DNA of 64,000 bases from the NCBI GenBank assembly GCA_004791255.1, contig SRUQ01000016.1, forward strand, positions 1-64,000, read 5' to 3'. Shown here piece after piece: positions 54,056 to 62,665 of the stretch. The position numbers were made by a program, and so were the translations under genes. Source of the DNA: a bacterium M00.F.Ca.ET.205.01.1.1 (GTDB lineage: Bacteria; Pseudomonadota; Alphaproteobacteria; Rhizobiales; Rhizobiaceae). The notes below the pieces were generated by a model that worked only from the letters and a program-made list of their open reading frames with translations, ran no database searches and was not told where the DNA came from. Positions within the stretch are counted from its first letter, which is position 1. Every line of letters begins with the position of its first letter.

Positions 54056-54681
54056 ATGCTGTCAATGGGCCTTGGACGATACGGGGGCCGGGCCGCCGTC
54101 GAGGAGGCGGAAAACGCCGAGCGCTATGTGATGGCGCATGCCTATACCGACCGCTGTATCCATCATGCCGTGTCAAATGGCGTCCGGTCGGTGGAACATG
54201 GGAACTTCCTCGAGGACGAGACCGCGAAGCTGATGGTCCAGCGTGACGCCTTTCTGGTCCCGACGCTTTCGGCCTACATCACCATGTGGGAAGAAGGACT
54301 CGAGATCGGCATGCCGGCCGAACTGCACGCCAAGATCAAAGCGTCCTGGACGTCGGCTCCAAGTCGCTCGAAATTGCTCGGCGACGCGGGGTGAAGATAG
54401 TCTATGGCACCGATCTGATAGGTCCGTTGCACCGGCACCAGTCGCTGGAGTTCTCGATCCGAGGCGAGGTCCTGCCCCCCATAGATGTCATCCGCTCGAC
54501 AACCAGCACCGCGGCCGAACTGTTCAACATGACCGCCGAGATCGGTCGTGTTGCTGTCGGACTACGAGCCGATCTCTTGGCGATCGACGGCAACCCGCTC
54601 GACGATCTGTCGCTGCTGCAGGATCAGGCCAGGCTCATGATGATCCTGAAGGACGGCGACATCCATAAGCACGATTTGTGA
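54056..54681 (+). pseudogene. Amidohydrolase (prolidase/imidazolonepropionase-like), truncated and frameshifted
   Basis: Only the C-terminal part of a metal-dependent amidohydrolase remains: ERYVMAHAYTDRCIHHAV, VRSVEHGNFLEDETAKLM in one frame, then SLEIARRRGVKIVYGTDLIG, HRHQSLEF and GLRADLLAIDGNPLDDLSLL in another. The change of frame is at about 54335-54365. The first half, which should carry the HxH metal site, is missing. The remnant starts next to operator 5. It was probably once part of the same regulon, perhaps releasing an amino acid from a dipeptide or amide. Confidence 0.85.
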
Positions 54682-54772
54682 GATCGGGAGGCCTGACTCG
54701 CTTGATTAGAGCAACGCCGTGCCCTGCGAGAGCGCGACCAGTGAGCCCGCTGCCAGCCGGCTGCTGGAATTC

Positions 54773-55717
54773 TCATGAGTGCTGGCGGGGCGGAGTTCCT
54801 GAACCCACCGAAACTGAACCTAGCCGCTTCGAAATCGAAATGATCCAGGCACGAAGGTCTGGCCCGAACGGCTTTTCAAGTGCCCCGCGGTCCCAGGCCA
54901 AGAAATATGCATCTGGCAATTTGACCCGTTGATCGAACGGCACGACGAGCCGTCCGGATGCAATATCGTCGGCAGCCATGGATAGTTGGGCTAGTACAAA
55001 TCCTTTTCCATTTATCGCGGCGTCGATTGCCGCGCTGGACAATGAAAAAGCAACCTCGCCGGACGTCCTTCGGTATGACGCCCCGATACTCTTGGCCCAT
55101 TCCGCCCAACTCGGCGGCGACTGGTGGTCTCGCGCCCATTCTATGCCAAGCAGCGGAAAATCGAGAATGTCGGATGGAACTCCGACCGGGTGATCGGCCA
55201 GCAGCGCAGGTGCGCAGGCCGGAACCACGCAGTCCGTAAACAGTTCGGTGTAGTTGTCGAAATCATGTATTTTCGATCCGTATGAGATGCGAAAATCAAC
55301 TTGGTCGGGCCCCAAGTTCGGCTCCTGTTCAGCGCCGACGAGACGCACGGTTGCGCCAGCGTGCCCGGTTTGCCAATCCATAAGCTGCGGCGCTATCCAC
55401 TTGCTGGCGAGCGATGGCAGGCACGAGATCGTCAATGTCGCGGCGGATCTGGCACGCGCGACGACATTCTCGGCATCGCGTAATTGTTTGAATGCGATTG
55501 ACACCGCCTCGTAGTAAACGCGGCCCAGCGCCGTGAGCGCGACACTTCTCCCTCGCCGTTCCAACAATCTCGCCTGCAGGGCCTCTTCGGCTTTTCGTAT
55601 CTGCTGGCTGACCGCGCCAACCGACACGCCAAGCTCATTTGCTGCAGCTGTTACGCTGCCGCGCCTGCCGAAGGCCTCAAAGGCCTGTATTGCGCGCAAA
55701 GGCGTCGGTTTTCTCAC
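54773..55717 (-). CDS. LysR family transcriptional regulator (GcvA-like)
   Basis: 314 residues from a GTG at 55717; a TTG five codons upstream is the alternative. The N-terminal HTH (LRAIQAFEAFGRRGSVTAAA, VSVGAVSQQIRKAEEAL) and a complete co-inducer domain are present. The GcvA-like opening suggests control of amino acid or nitrogen metabolism. It diverges from the Rieske oxygenase operon, and the dyad at 55750-55766 between them is its likely site. Confidence 0.88.
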   Translation of the reverse strand: MRKPTPLRAIQAFEAFGRRGSVTAAANELGVSVGAVSQQIRKAEEALQARLLERRGRSVALTALGRVYYEAVSIAFKQLRDAENVVARARSAATLTISCLPSLASKWIAPQLMDWQTGHAGATVRLVGAEQEPNLGPDQVDFRISYGSKIHDFDNYTELFTDCVVPACAPALLADHPVGVPSDILDFPLLGIEWARDHQSPPSWAEWAKSIGASYRRTSGEVAFSLSSAAIDAAINGKGFVLAQLSMAADDIASGRLVVPFDQRVKLPDAYFLAWDRGALEKPFGPDLRAWIISISKRLGSVSVGSGTPPRQHS

Positions 55718-55749
55718 GCAGCAAAAGCCCAAGGCCGGAACGTTTCACC

Positions 55750-55766
55750 TTTTAGTTTTTCTAAAA
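55750..55766. promoter_or_regulatory. LysR-type binding dyad
   Basis: TTTTAG-TTTTT-CTAAAA, a perfect inverted repeat with the T-N11-A spacing of LysR sites, in the 128-bp gap between the divergent LysR gene and the Rieske oxygenase gene. Confidence 0.65.
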
Positions 55767-55845
55767 TAGAACGCAGATGCAAGTCCTATTTCGGGCCTCG
55801 GCCTCGACCTATTCTGTTTGGAACTCGTCAGCTGGGGGAGAACGC

Positions 55846-56886
55846 ATGTTTCTGCGAAATTGCTGGTACGCCGCCGCTTGGGAAAATGAGGTTGGCGGTG
55901 AATTGCATCCGATAAGAGTCCTCGGGGAGGACATTGTCCTTTATCGAAAGACCGATGGCACGGTGGCGGCGCTCGAAGACGCATGCCCGCACCGCAAGCT
56001 GCCGCTGTCCAAGGGCCGCATCAAGGGCGATATGGTCGAATGCGGCTATCACGGCTTGACGTTCGACAGCACTGGAACGTGTACGCGCGTTCCCGGTGCG
56101 GAAAAAATTCCCCATGTTGCATGCGTGCGTTCCTATCCGATTGCCGAGCGCTACGGCCTGCTCTGGATATGGATGGGCGAACTGCAAAAGGCCGACCCGG
56201 CCCTGATATTTGAGGTCGACCACTGGGGCGATCCGACCTGGGGTGTAAACCGCGGCGAATCGATGGCGCTCGACTGCAACTACCTTTACATGACCGACAA
56301 CCTGCTCGACCCGTCCCACGTGTCTTGGGTGCATCAGTCTTCTTTTGGCGGTGTCCAGGCGATGGAGGACGTTCCACTGGAGACGACCGTAGGTGCCGAC
56401 GGTGTGACCGTCTGGCGCTGGATGGTCGATGTCGAACCGGCGCCGTTCTATAAGCCCTTCCTGAAATTTGCGGGTAACTGCGACCGCAAGCAGCACTACG
56501 AAGTGCGCTACCCGAGCAATGCGATCATCAAGGCTATTTTCCTGCCCGCGCGCACCGGCGGCGAAGGCAGGGAGTATCACGAGGACGTGTTCCTCATGGA
56601 CAGCTACAACTTCATGACTCCCGTCGATGAAAACCAGACCAAATACTTCTGGTTTCAAATGCGCAATTTTGCACCAGACGATGAAGAAGTATCGCGACAG
56701 TTTGCTACGTCCGTTCGCGGCGCCTTTGACGAGGATCGCGCTGTGCTCAATGAGGTGCACAAAGGCATGGCCAACAAGCGCACGCCCAACCTGGACCTCA
56801 AGATCGACGTCGGCCCGCTGCGCTTTCGGCGCAATCTTGCCAAGCTGATTGAAAGTGAAAATCAGAAATTGGCTGCTGCCGAATGA
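55846..56886 (+). CDS. Rieske non-heme iron oxygenase (VanA-like demethylase type)
   Basis: 346 residues. The start at 55846 has GGGGGAGA upstream. The Rieske cluster is C47-x-H49 (CPHRKLPLS) and C66-xx-H69 (CGYHG). The catalytic domain (YLYMTDNLLDPSHVSWVHQS near residue 146) has the Asp-xx-His-xxxx-His iron site of VanA-type O- or N-demethylases. It would remove a methyl group as formaldehyde or hydroxylate the substrate, fed by the reductase whose gene overlaps its stop by 4 bp. Substrate unknown; methylated amino compounds or methoxy aromatics are typical. Confidence 0.9.
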   Translation: MFLRNCWYAAAWENEVGGELHPIRVLGEDIVLYRKTDGTVAALEDACPHRKLPLSKGRIKGDMVECGYHGLTFDSTGTCTRVPGAEKIPHVACVRSYPIAERYGLLWIWMGELQKADPALIFEVDHWGDPTWGVNRGESMALDCNYLYMTDNLLDPSHVSWVHQSSFGGVQAMEDVPLETTVGADGVTVWRWMVDVEPAPFYKPFLKFAGNCDRKQHYEVRYPSNAIIKAIFLPARTGGEGREYHEDVFLMDSYNFMTPVDENQTKYFWFQMRNFAPDDEEVSRQFATSVRGAFDEDRAVLNEVHKGMANKRTPNLDLKIDVGPLRFRRNLAKLIESENQKLAAAE

Positions 56887-58013
56887 ATGTATCTGTTGCC
56901 AGGGCGACCATGGAAAAGAAGGGCTTTCGCAATCTCAAGGTGGTCGCGAAGGTCAAGGAAAGCGCGATTATCACGTCGTTCTATCTCGAGCCGGAAAGCT
57001 CTCAGGACTGGCGCCCTTTCGATCCGGGTCAGTTTCTGGTGTTTCGGGTTCCAGTCGCGAACCAGGGCGGCACTCAGAAGGATCATGTGCTGCGCAACTA
57101 CAGCGTCTCGAACTCGCCAAATGCCAAAGGTCAATATCGCATCACCGTCAAGCGCGAGGGAGCCCCCGTCTCCGGGCTTCCAGACGGGGTAAGTTCGTGT
57201 TTCCTGCATGACGTTGTAGACGTGGGTCACACGCTGGTGGCGGAAGGACCGCGCGGCGAGTTTGTCCTTGATACGGCAAGCACCCGCCCTGTCGTGCTGC
57301 TCAGCGGCGGCGTCGGCCTCACGCCGATGGTGTCGATGTTGCATTCCTTGGCGTCGACGTCCGACCGTCGAGTAGTGTTCATTCACGCCTGCGAAAATGG
57401 AGACGTGCATGCGTTGCGCGATGAAGTTGAGGGCCTCGTCGCCACGCGTCCTGGGTTGAGCGCTCATTACTGCTATCGGTCGCCGACTGAACGGGACAGG
57501 GACAATCAGCACTTCCACAGCGAGGGGTTCGTTTCGCGGGAGGTACTGCAAAGCCAGCTGCCGATCGACGACTACGAATTCTATCTTTGCGGTCCGCCGC
57601 CATTCATGCAGGCGGTCTATGGAGTTCTGCGCGGCCTCGGTGTGCAGAAACAGAATATCGCATACGAGTTCTTCGGTCCGGCGACGGTGCTTGAGCCCGA
57701 CGCGGTGCCTGCGCCGGCCGCCAGTCGGCCGCCAGAACGCATCGACCCATCCAGCGACGCAACGATTGTGGAATTTCGCAAGTCGGGCGTGAAGGCGGCG
57801 TGGGATAAAAAGTCGGAATCGCTCCTGGACTTTGCCGAGGCACAGGGGCTGTCTCCTGACTTCAGCTGCCGGGCCGGGATCTGCGGCACCTGCAAATCAC
57901 ATCTGATCGACGGTGAAGTCGCCTATTTTGAAGAGCCTCTGGACGACCTCGAGGCAGGCGAAGTGTTGCTGTGCTGTTCAAAGCCGCTCGGGCCGGTGAT
58001 CCTGGACATTTGA
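56883..58013 (+). CDS. Flavin/2Fe-2S reductase component for the Rieske oxygenase
   Basis: 376 residues: FNR-type flavin domain (LRNYSVSNSPN binds flavin, about residue 80), NAD-binding domain (VVLLSGGVGLTPMVSML, later YEFYLCGPPPFM), then a plant-type ferredoxin domain with C329-x4-C334-xx-C337-x26-C364. This order is found in GbcB/Stc-type demethylase reductases rather than in VanB, where the family is otherwise similar. The ATG overlaps the oxygenase stop (ATGA), so the two are made together. It passes electrons from NAD(P)H to the Rieske cluster. Confidence 0.9.
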   Translation: MNVSVARATMEKKGFRNLKVVAKVKESAIITSFYLEPESSQDWRPFDPGQFLVFRVPVANQGGTQKDHVLRNYSVSNSPNAKGQYRITVKREGAPVSGLPDGVSSCFLHDVVDVGHTLVAEGPRGEFVLDTASTRPVVLLSGGVGLTPMVSMLHSLASTSDRRVVFIHACENGDVHALRDEVEGLVATRPGLSAHYCYRSPTERDRDNQHFHSEGFVSREVLQSQLPIDDYEFYLCGPPPFMQAVYGVLRGLGVQKQNIAYEFFGPATVLEPDAVPAPAASRPPERIDPSSDATIVEFRKSGVKAAWDKKSESLLDFAEAQGLSPDFSCRAGICGTCKSHLIDGEVAYFEEPLDDLEAGEVLLCCSKPLGPVILDI

Positions 58014-59173
58014 TGAAGCGGCGTCAGGCGATTGCATTGGGGGAAAGACCGTTGGGACAGTCCTATAAATCAAGATCGCCACTCCCCTTAAACCCGCATA
58101 TTACATCATTGCCGCCATACAATGCCGGCATGAATGTTGCGGTGGCACGAGCGATCAGCGGGCGCGACGACATCGCGCGCCTTGCCAGCAATGAGAACCC
58201 CGACGGCTGTTCCCCCAAAGTCGTGGCTGCATTGGCCTCGTCACTGTTCGAGCCGTGGCGGTACGCGGATCCGGCCTGCGCGGAACTGCGTGCGGCACTT
58301 GGCGAAAAACTTGTAGTCGATCCCGGCCTGATCGTTGTTGGCAATGGTTCCGAGGAGATGATCGCAGCGATCTCTCGCGCCGTGCTGGCTGCTGGCACGT
58401 CGGTGGTCACGACGGTGCCGAGCTTCGGCCTGCACGAGATAGAGCCGCTGGCGGTTGGCGCGACCGTCGTCAAGATTCCCATGACCCCGGAAATGGGGTT
58501 TGATCTGCCCGCGCTGGAAAAAGCAATCTCGTCGCAACCCCGTATTGTCTTTGTCTCTTCGCCCTGGAATCCAGTCGGGCCGGGCCTCGATCACGCTGCA
58601 TTGCGGCGTCTCGTCAGTGCCGTTCGCCCGGGCACGCTTTTCGTGCTCGACGAGGCCTACTTCGAATTCTCCGACCCCGGCGCACCCGATGGTGTCGAGG
58701 TACTGCGCGCCAGCGGCATCGACTATGTCGTGCTGCGTACATTCTCCAAAGCGTACGGCTTGGCAGGCTTGCGCGTGGGCTACGCCGTCTGCTCCGGTAT
58801 CGAGCTCGCCACCGTGGTCGCGGCGGCAAAGACGCCATTCAACGTCAACGCGGCCGCACAAATTGCGGCGATCGCCGCACTTGCGGATGCGAGCTGGATG
58901 AAAGCCTCAGCAAACGGCGTCAGGGCCGAGCGCGAGCGGGTCGCAGCGGCGCTTGCCGGACTTGGGTTTCGCGTCGCGCCCTCTCAAACCAACTTCATTT
59001 TCTTCGATTGCAAGGGCGATAGTGCCAGCCCCGCAGCCGAACTTCTCAGGCAGGGGATCATCGTCAAGGCCTGGCGTGAACGCGGCTATGAAACCTACTT
59101 GCGCGTCACGATAGGCTCTCCCGCAGATAATGACCGGTTGATCGCGGAGCTTGCAAAGCTGGTGCGGCGATGA
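58013..59173 (+). CDS. Class I/II aminotransferase (HisC-like)
   Basis: 386 residues from an ATG that overlaps the reductase stop (TGATG). ARLASNENPDGCSPKVVAAL is the typical HisC opening, VFVSSPWNPVGPGLD and VLDEAYFEF carry PLP contacts and the Asp, and K246 in TFSKAYGLAGLRVGYA is the PLP lysine; RVTIG at the end holds the carboxylate-binding Arg. It transfers an amino group, in a catabolic operon probably from the demethylated amino compound or to a ketoacid. Housekeeping histidine synthesis is unlikely here. Confidence 0.86.
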   Translation: MKRRQAIALGERPLGQSYKSRSPLPLNPHITSLPPYNAGMNVAVARAISGRDDIARLASNENPDGCSPKVVAALASSLFEPWRYADPACAELRAALGEKLVVDPGLIVVGNGSEEMIAAISRAVLAAGTSVVTTVPSFGLHEIEPLAVGATVVKIPMTPEMGFDLPALEKAISSQPRIVFVSSPWNPVGPGLDHAALRRLVSAVRPGTLFVLDEAYFEFSDPGAPDGVEVLRASGIDYVVLRTFSKAYGLAGLRVGYAVCSGIELATVVAAAKTPFNVNAAAQIAAIAALADASWMKASANGVRAERERVAAALAGLGFRVAPSQTNFIFFDCKGDSASPAAELLRQGIIVKAWRERGYETYLRVTIGSPADNDRLIAELAKLVRR

Positions 59174-60654
59174 ACAGGACGGCATCGATCAATGACCCCA
59201 ACCGGTTCGGCAACTACGGGATACCCCAACTCGCGCTTGACAAAATCCGCGAGGCACTGGGGGACGCAAACGTGCGGATCGAAGATGGTGCCACCGGACC
59301 CGATTGCGATGTCGGCATTACGGCGATGCCGGCTTCCACCGAGGAAGTCTCGGCTGTCGTTCGCATCTGCCGCCAACATGAAATTCCCATCATGCCACAG
59401 GGCGGTCGGACAGGCCTTGTCGGGGGGAGCCATTTGTTGCCCGGCGAGATCATTCTTTCAACGGCCCGCTTGAACCGTATCGAGCGGCTCGATCCTGTCG
59501 AACGCGTCGCGGTCGTCGGCGCCGGAGTTACGCTGGAAGCCTTGCAGACCGCTGCGCTCGAAAACCGCCTGGAGCCGGGCATCGATCTGGCCGCGCGCGG
59601 TTCGGCGACGATCGGCGGAATGGTGTCAACCAACGCCGGCGGTATCATGGCTTTCCGCAATGGCGTCATGCGCCATCGCGTGCTTGGCCTCGAGGCCGTG
59701 CTGGCCGATGGGTCGATCTATTCTGACCTGACGCGGGTCGTAAAAAACACCGCGGGCTATGATCTGAAGCATTTGTTCATCGGGGCCGAAGGCACCCTCG
59801 GCATCGTAACGCGCGTGGTGGTCAAACTTGACCCGGTTCCGCAGGCCACGGCCACAGCGCTTCTGGGCCTTCCTTCGGTTGATGCCGCTCTTCAGACCGT
59901 TCGCCTGGCATTGGATACAAGCGCCGGACATCTGCGGGCAGCCGAGGCGATGTGGAACGGCTTTTTCAGACTGGCGGCCTCCAAAAATGGGTGGTCGGAA
60001 CCAGAAGTCCCGCCAGATCAGCCAATATTCCTGCTCTTGTCGCTCGGCGGGGCGATGGAGGGCGCGTTGCGCGATGAGTTCGAGCGCATTTTTGCAAATG
60101 TGCTCGAGCTCTTCCCGGACGCGACAGGCATCGTCGCCGGCTCGAAGCGGCAGGAGGACGAGTTGTGGCGGTTGCGAGAGAACACCGACGTTCTGTACCG
60201 CGCCCATCCCAACGCGCCGTCTTTCGATGTATCGGTGCCGCTGTCGGAGATTTCAGCCTATCTCGATAAGGTTCTGCCGGGCCTTGCGGCGATCCGGCCT
60301 GATCTGGCTCCATACGTCTTCGGACACCTTGCCGATGGAAATCTGCATATCGTCCTCAACTGCCAAGGGCCCTTGGCTCGCCACATCGCTCAGCCTATCG
60401 AGGACGCCCTGTACTCTTGCCTTCGGGAAATGGGTGGGTCCTTCTCGGCCGAGCACGGTGTCGGTTCCAAGCGCATCCACTCACTCCTGGCAGCGTCTGA
60501 TCCGACCAAGCTTGCTACGATGCATCGGATCAAGTGGGCGCTCGACGGTCGATCGATCATGAATCCTGACAAAGTGCTTCCCCGCGATGGCTGGTGCGTC
60601 AGTTCACCCGGTATGTCGGTTCTCGACAAGAAGAGCCAGGAGGCCAGCAACTGA
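59170..60654 (+). CDS. FAD-linked D-2-hydroxyacid dehydrogenase (GlcD/D-2-hydroxyglutarate dehydrogenase-like)
   Basis: 494 residues, VAO/PCMH flavoprotein family. PQGGRTGLVGGSHLLPGEII and GMVSTNAGGIMAFRNGVMR bind FAD, and FIGAEGTLGIVTRVVVKLDP and the C-terminal HLADGNLHIV, EHGVGSKR and NPDKVLP are diagnostic for GlcD/D2HGDH-type enzymes. It would oxidise a D-2-hydroxyacid to the ketoacid. The 4-bp overlap with the aminotransferase gene suggests it acts on the ketoacid/hydroxyacid pair produced by that enzyme. Confidence 0.9.
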   Translation: MNRTASINDPNRFGNYGIPQLALDKIREALGDANVRIEDGATGPDCDVGITAMPASTEEVSAVVRICRQHEIPIMPQGGRTGLVGGSHLLPGEIILSTARLNRIERLDPVERVAVVGAGVTLEALQTAALENRLEPGIDLAARGSATIGGMVSTNAGGIMAFRNGVMRHRVLGLEAVLADGSIYSDLTRVVKNTAGYDLKHLFIGAEGTLGIVTRVVVKLDPVPQATATALLGLPSVDAALQTVRLALDTSAGHLRAAEAMWNGFFRLAASKNGWSEPEVPPDQPIFLLLSLGGAMEGALRDEFERIFANVLELFPDATGIVAGSKRQEDELWRLRENTDVLYRAHPNAPSFDVSVPLSEISAYLDKVLPGLAAIRPDLAPYVFGHLADGNLHIVLNCQGPLARHIAQPIEDALYSCLREMGGSFSAEHGVGSKRIHSLLAASDPTKLATMHRIKWALDGRSIMNPDKVLPRDGWCVSSPGMSVLDKKSQEASN

Positions 60655-60715
60655 ATGACAAGAGCATCCAACATGATGCCCGTGATGCCCATATACGCGG
60701 GGTGTGACGACTTGC

Positions 60716-61366
60716 CTATGGTTGACGTTCAGCGAGATCGTTCGAGACAAAATAGGCCTTGGCCGAGTCTATGTCCCGGCCGATCGCGGCCACGGCGGCG
60801 TCTTCGTCCCCTGCACGGATCGCCTCAATAATATCTGTATGATAGACCTGCCAGCCATGGTTGTAGCTGTCGACATCGAGGATGGATGCAAAGAACGGTC
60901 CGATCTGCATCCACAGTCCCTCTATGAGAGCCACAAGATCGGGGCTGTCGGCCGCGGAATAAATCAGAAAATGGAAGGAATAGTTGGCAGCGAAATAGCC
61001 CTGCGCATCTTTGCGCTCCATTGCGGCGATCATGTCGTTGTCGACCTTGCGGAGCAGGTCGATCTGTACCCGAGTCAGACGAGGAACGGCATAGCGCGTT
61101 GCGAGAATCTCGAGGGTCTTGCGAATCTCGAAAAGCTGGATGCCGCGCTGCAGGTTGATGAACGGCACGCGGAAAGCACTGTTCGGCTCGACAACGAGAA
61201 CCCGTTCTGCCGCAAGCCGCTTTAATGCCTCACGAACAGGCATGGCGCTGGTGCCGAATTCCCCCGCCAGCGTGCGCGTGGAAAGACGTTGGCCAGGCAT
61301 ATAAATTCCCGAAGCAAGATTCCACCGCAGCTTCTGATGGATCTGGTCGTTGAGCGGCGTCTTCAA
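60716..61366 (-). CDS. GntR family regulator, FCD type
   Basis: 216 residues from a TTG at 61366. The winged helix (LRWNLASGIYMPGQRLSTRT, LAGEFGTSAMPVREALKRLA) and the all-helical FCD ligand domain (IRKTLEILATRYAVPRL, DNDMIAAMERKDAQGYFAAN) are present. The TTG has no ribosome-binding site. The frame stays open upstream to a CTG at 61417 with AAGGA at ideal distance, so the real start may be a rare CTG, giving 17 more residues. It likely controls the surrounding catabolic genes and converges on the FAD dehydrogenase gene. Confidence 0.85.
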   Translation of the reverse strand: MKTPLNDQIHQKLRWNLASGIYMPGQRLSTRTLAGEFGTSAMPVREALKRLAAERVLVVEPNSAFRVPFINLQRGIQLFEIRKTLEILATRYAVPRLTRVQIDLLRKVDNDMIAAMERKDAQGYFAANYSFHFLIYSAADSPDLVALIEGLWMQIGPFFASILDVDSYNHGWQVYHTDIIEAIRAGDEDAAVAAIGRDIDSAKAYFVSNDLAERQP

Positions 61367-61490
61367 CCGTGCGCGACCGCCATCCTCTCTTGCCTCTTCC
61401 GCGTAATGTCTGTTCAGTTTGAGTTTCCTTCTGCCTTGTTGGCTTAGCTTATCCAGCGGACGCCGGTCTAACTAGGCCGCCTCGGAAGTT

Positions 61491-62642
61491 TCACGCAGCT
61501 TGTGCCAGATAGGCCCAATAGCTGATTCCGTAGGGGATCGCCTCATCGTTGAATTCATAACCATGGTTGTGCAAACCCGGCCCGTCGCCGTTGCCGATAA
61601 GGATATAGGCTCCAGGTCGGGCTTCGAGCATATAGGAAAAATCTTCCCCGCCCATCGTAGGCGCCACATCGGTATCGACGTTAGCTGATCCGGATACCTG
61701 CGTCGCAACGGCGGCTGCCAGCCGGGTCTCCGCCGGATGATTGAAGGTAACCGGATAACTCGGTATGAATTCGACCTCGGCGCGGCCGCCAAGCAGCGCG
61801 GCCTGGCCTTCGCAGATCGTCTTGATCCGTTGGCGGGCGTTCTCCGTCACCTCCTTGCGAAGGGATCGGATCGTGCCGCTCAAGTGTGCCTGGTCGGCAA
61901 TGATGTTGAATGCACTGCCGGCCTGAAATTTCGTCACCGAGACGACGAGCGAATCCATTGGATTGACGCTGCGCGACACAATCGTCTGCAGGGCTGACAC
62001 GATGTGAGAGCCGATGATGATGGGATCGATCGTCTCGTTGGGCCGAGCCGCGTGTCCGCCGCGCCCCGTTACGGTGATGGCGAACTCCAATGTCTCCGCC
62101 ATGATCGGCCCTGGCCGCATTGCGAAATGACTCACCGGCAGACCCGGCGCGTTGTGCATGCCGAAGACCTTGGAAATTCCAAATCTCTCCATCATGCCTT
62201 CCTGCACCATTACGTTGCCGCCGCCACCATCCTCCTCCGCAGGCTGGAAGATCACAGCGATACGCCCGGGAAAATTTCTGGTCTCGGCAAGGTACTTGGC
62301 CGCCCCTAGCAACATCGCGGTGTGTCCGTCATGGCCGCAGGCATGCATCCTGCCCGGTGTGGTGGATGCCCAAGGGGACCCCGTCTGTTCCTGGATTGGC
62401 AGCGCGTCCATATCGGCCCGAAATCCGACGGTAGGACCACCAACACGGCCCTCGATGAGCCCGACGACGCCCGTGCGGGCGATGCCGGTGACAACCTCGT
62501 CGCAGCCGAAATCGCGCAGCTTGTCGGCGACGAAGGCGGCCGTTTCAATGACGTCGAAACTCAACTCCGGGATCGAATGGAGATGGCGCCGCCACGCAGT
62601 CGCTTCCTTATGCAGGGGGCCGTCATGATCTAGAATGGACAT
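61491..62642 (-). CDS. M20 family amidohydrolase (hippurate-hydrolase type)
   Basis: 383 residues, peptidase family M20D. WRRHLHSIPELSF opens the protein; metal ligands lie in HACGHDGHTAMLLGAA (near residue 100) and IFQPAEEDGGGG (near 133), the latter with the catalytic Glu pair; GRGGHAARPNETIDPI marks the dimer domain. It hydrolyses an N-acyl amino acid or similar amide. GGAGAGG precedes the ATG. It is 23 bp downstream of the Rieske oxygenase gene on the same strand, so they form an operon. Confidence 0.9.
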   Translation of the reverse strand: MSILDHDGPLHKEATAWRRHLHSIPELSFDVIETAAFVADKLRDFGCDEVVTGIARTGVVGLIEGRVGGPTVGFRADMDALPIQEQTGSPWASTTPGRMHACGHDGHTAMLLGAAKYLAETRNFPGRIAVIFQPAEEDGGGGNVMVQEGMMERFGISKVFGMHNAPGLPVSHFAMRPGPIMAETLEFAITVTGRGGHAARPNETIDPIIIGSHIVSALQTIVSRSVNPMDSLVVSVTKFQAGSAFNIIADQAHLSGTIRSLRKEVTENARQRIKTICEGQAALLGGRAEVEFIPSYPVTFNHPAETRLAAAVATQVSGSANVDTDVAPTMGGEDFSYMLEARPGAYILIGNGDGPGLHNHGYEFNDEAIPYGISYWAYLAQAA

Positions 62643-62665
62643 ATCTGCCTCTCCGTTGAAGTCGG

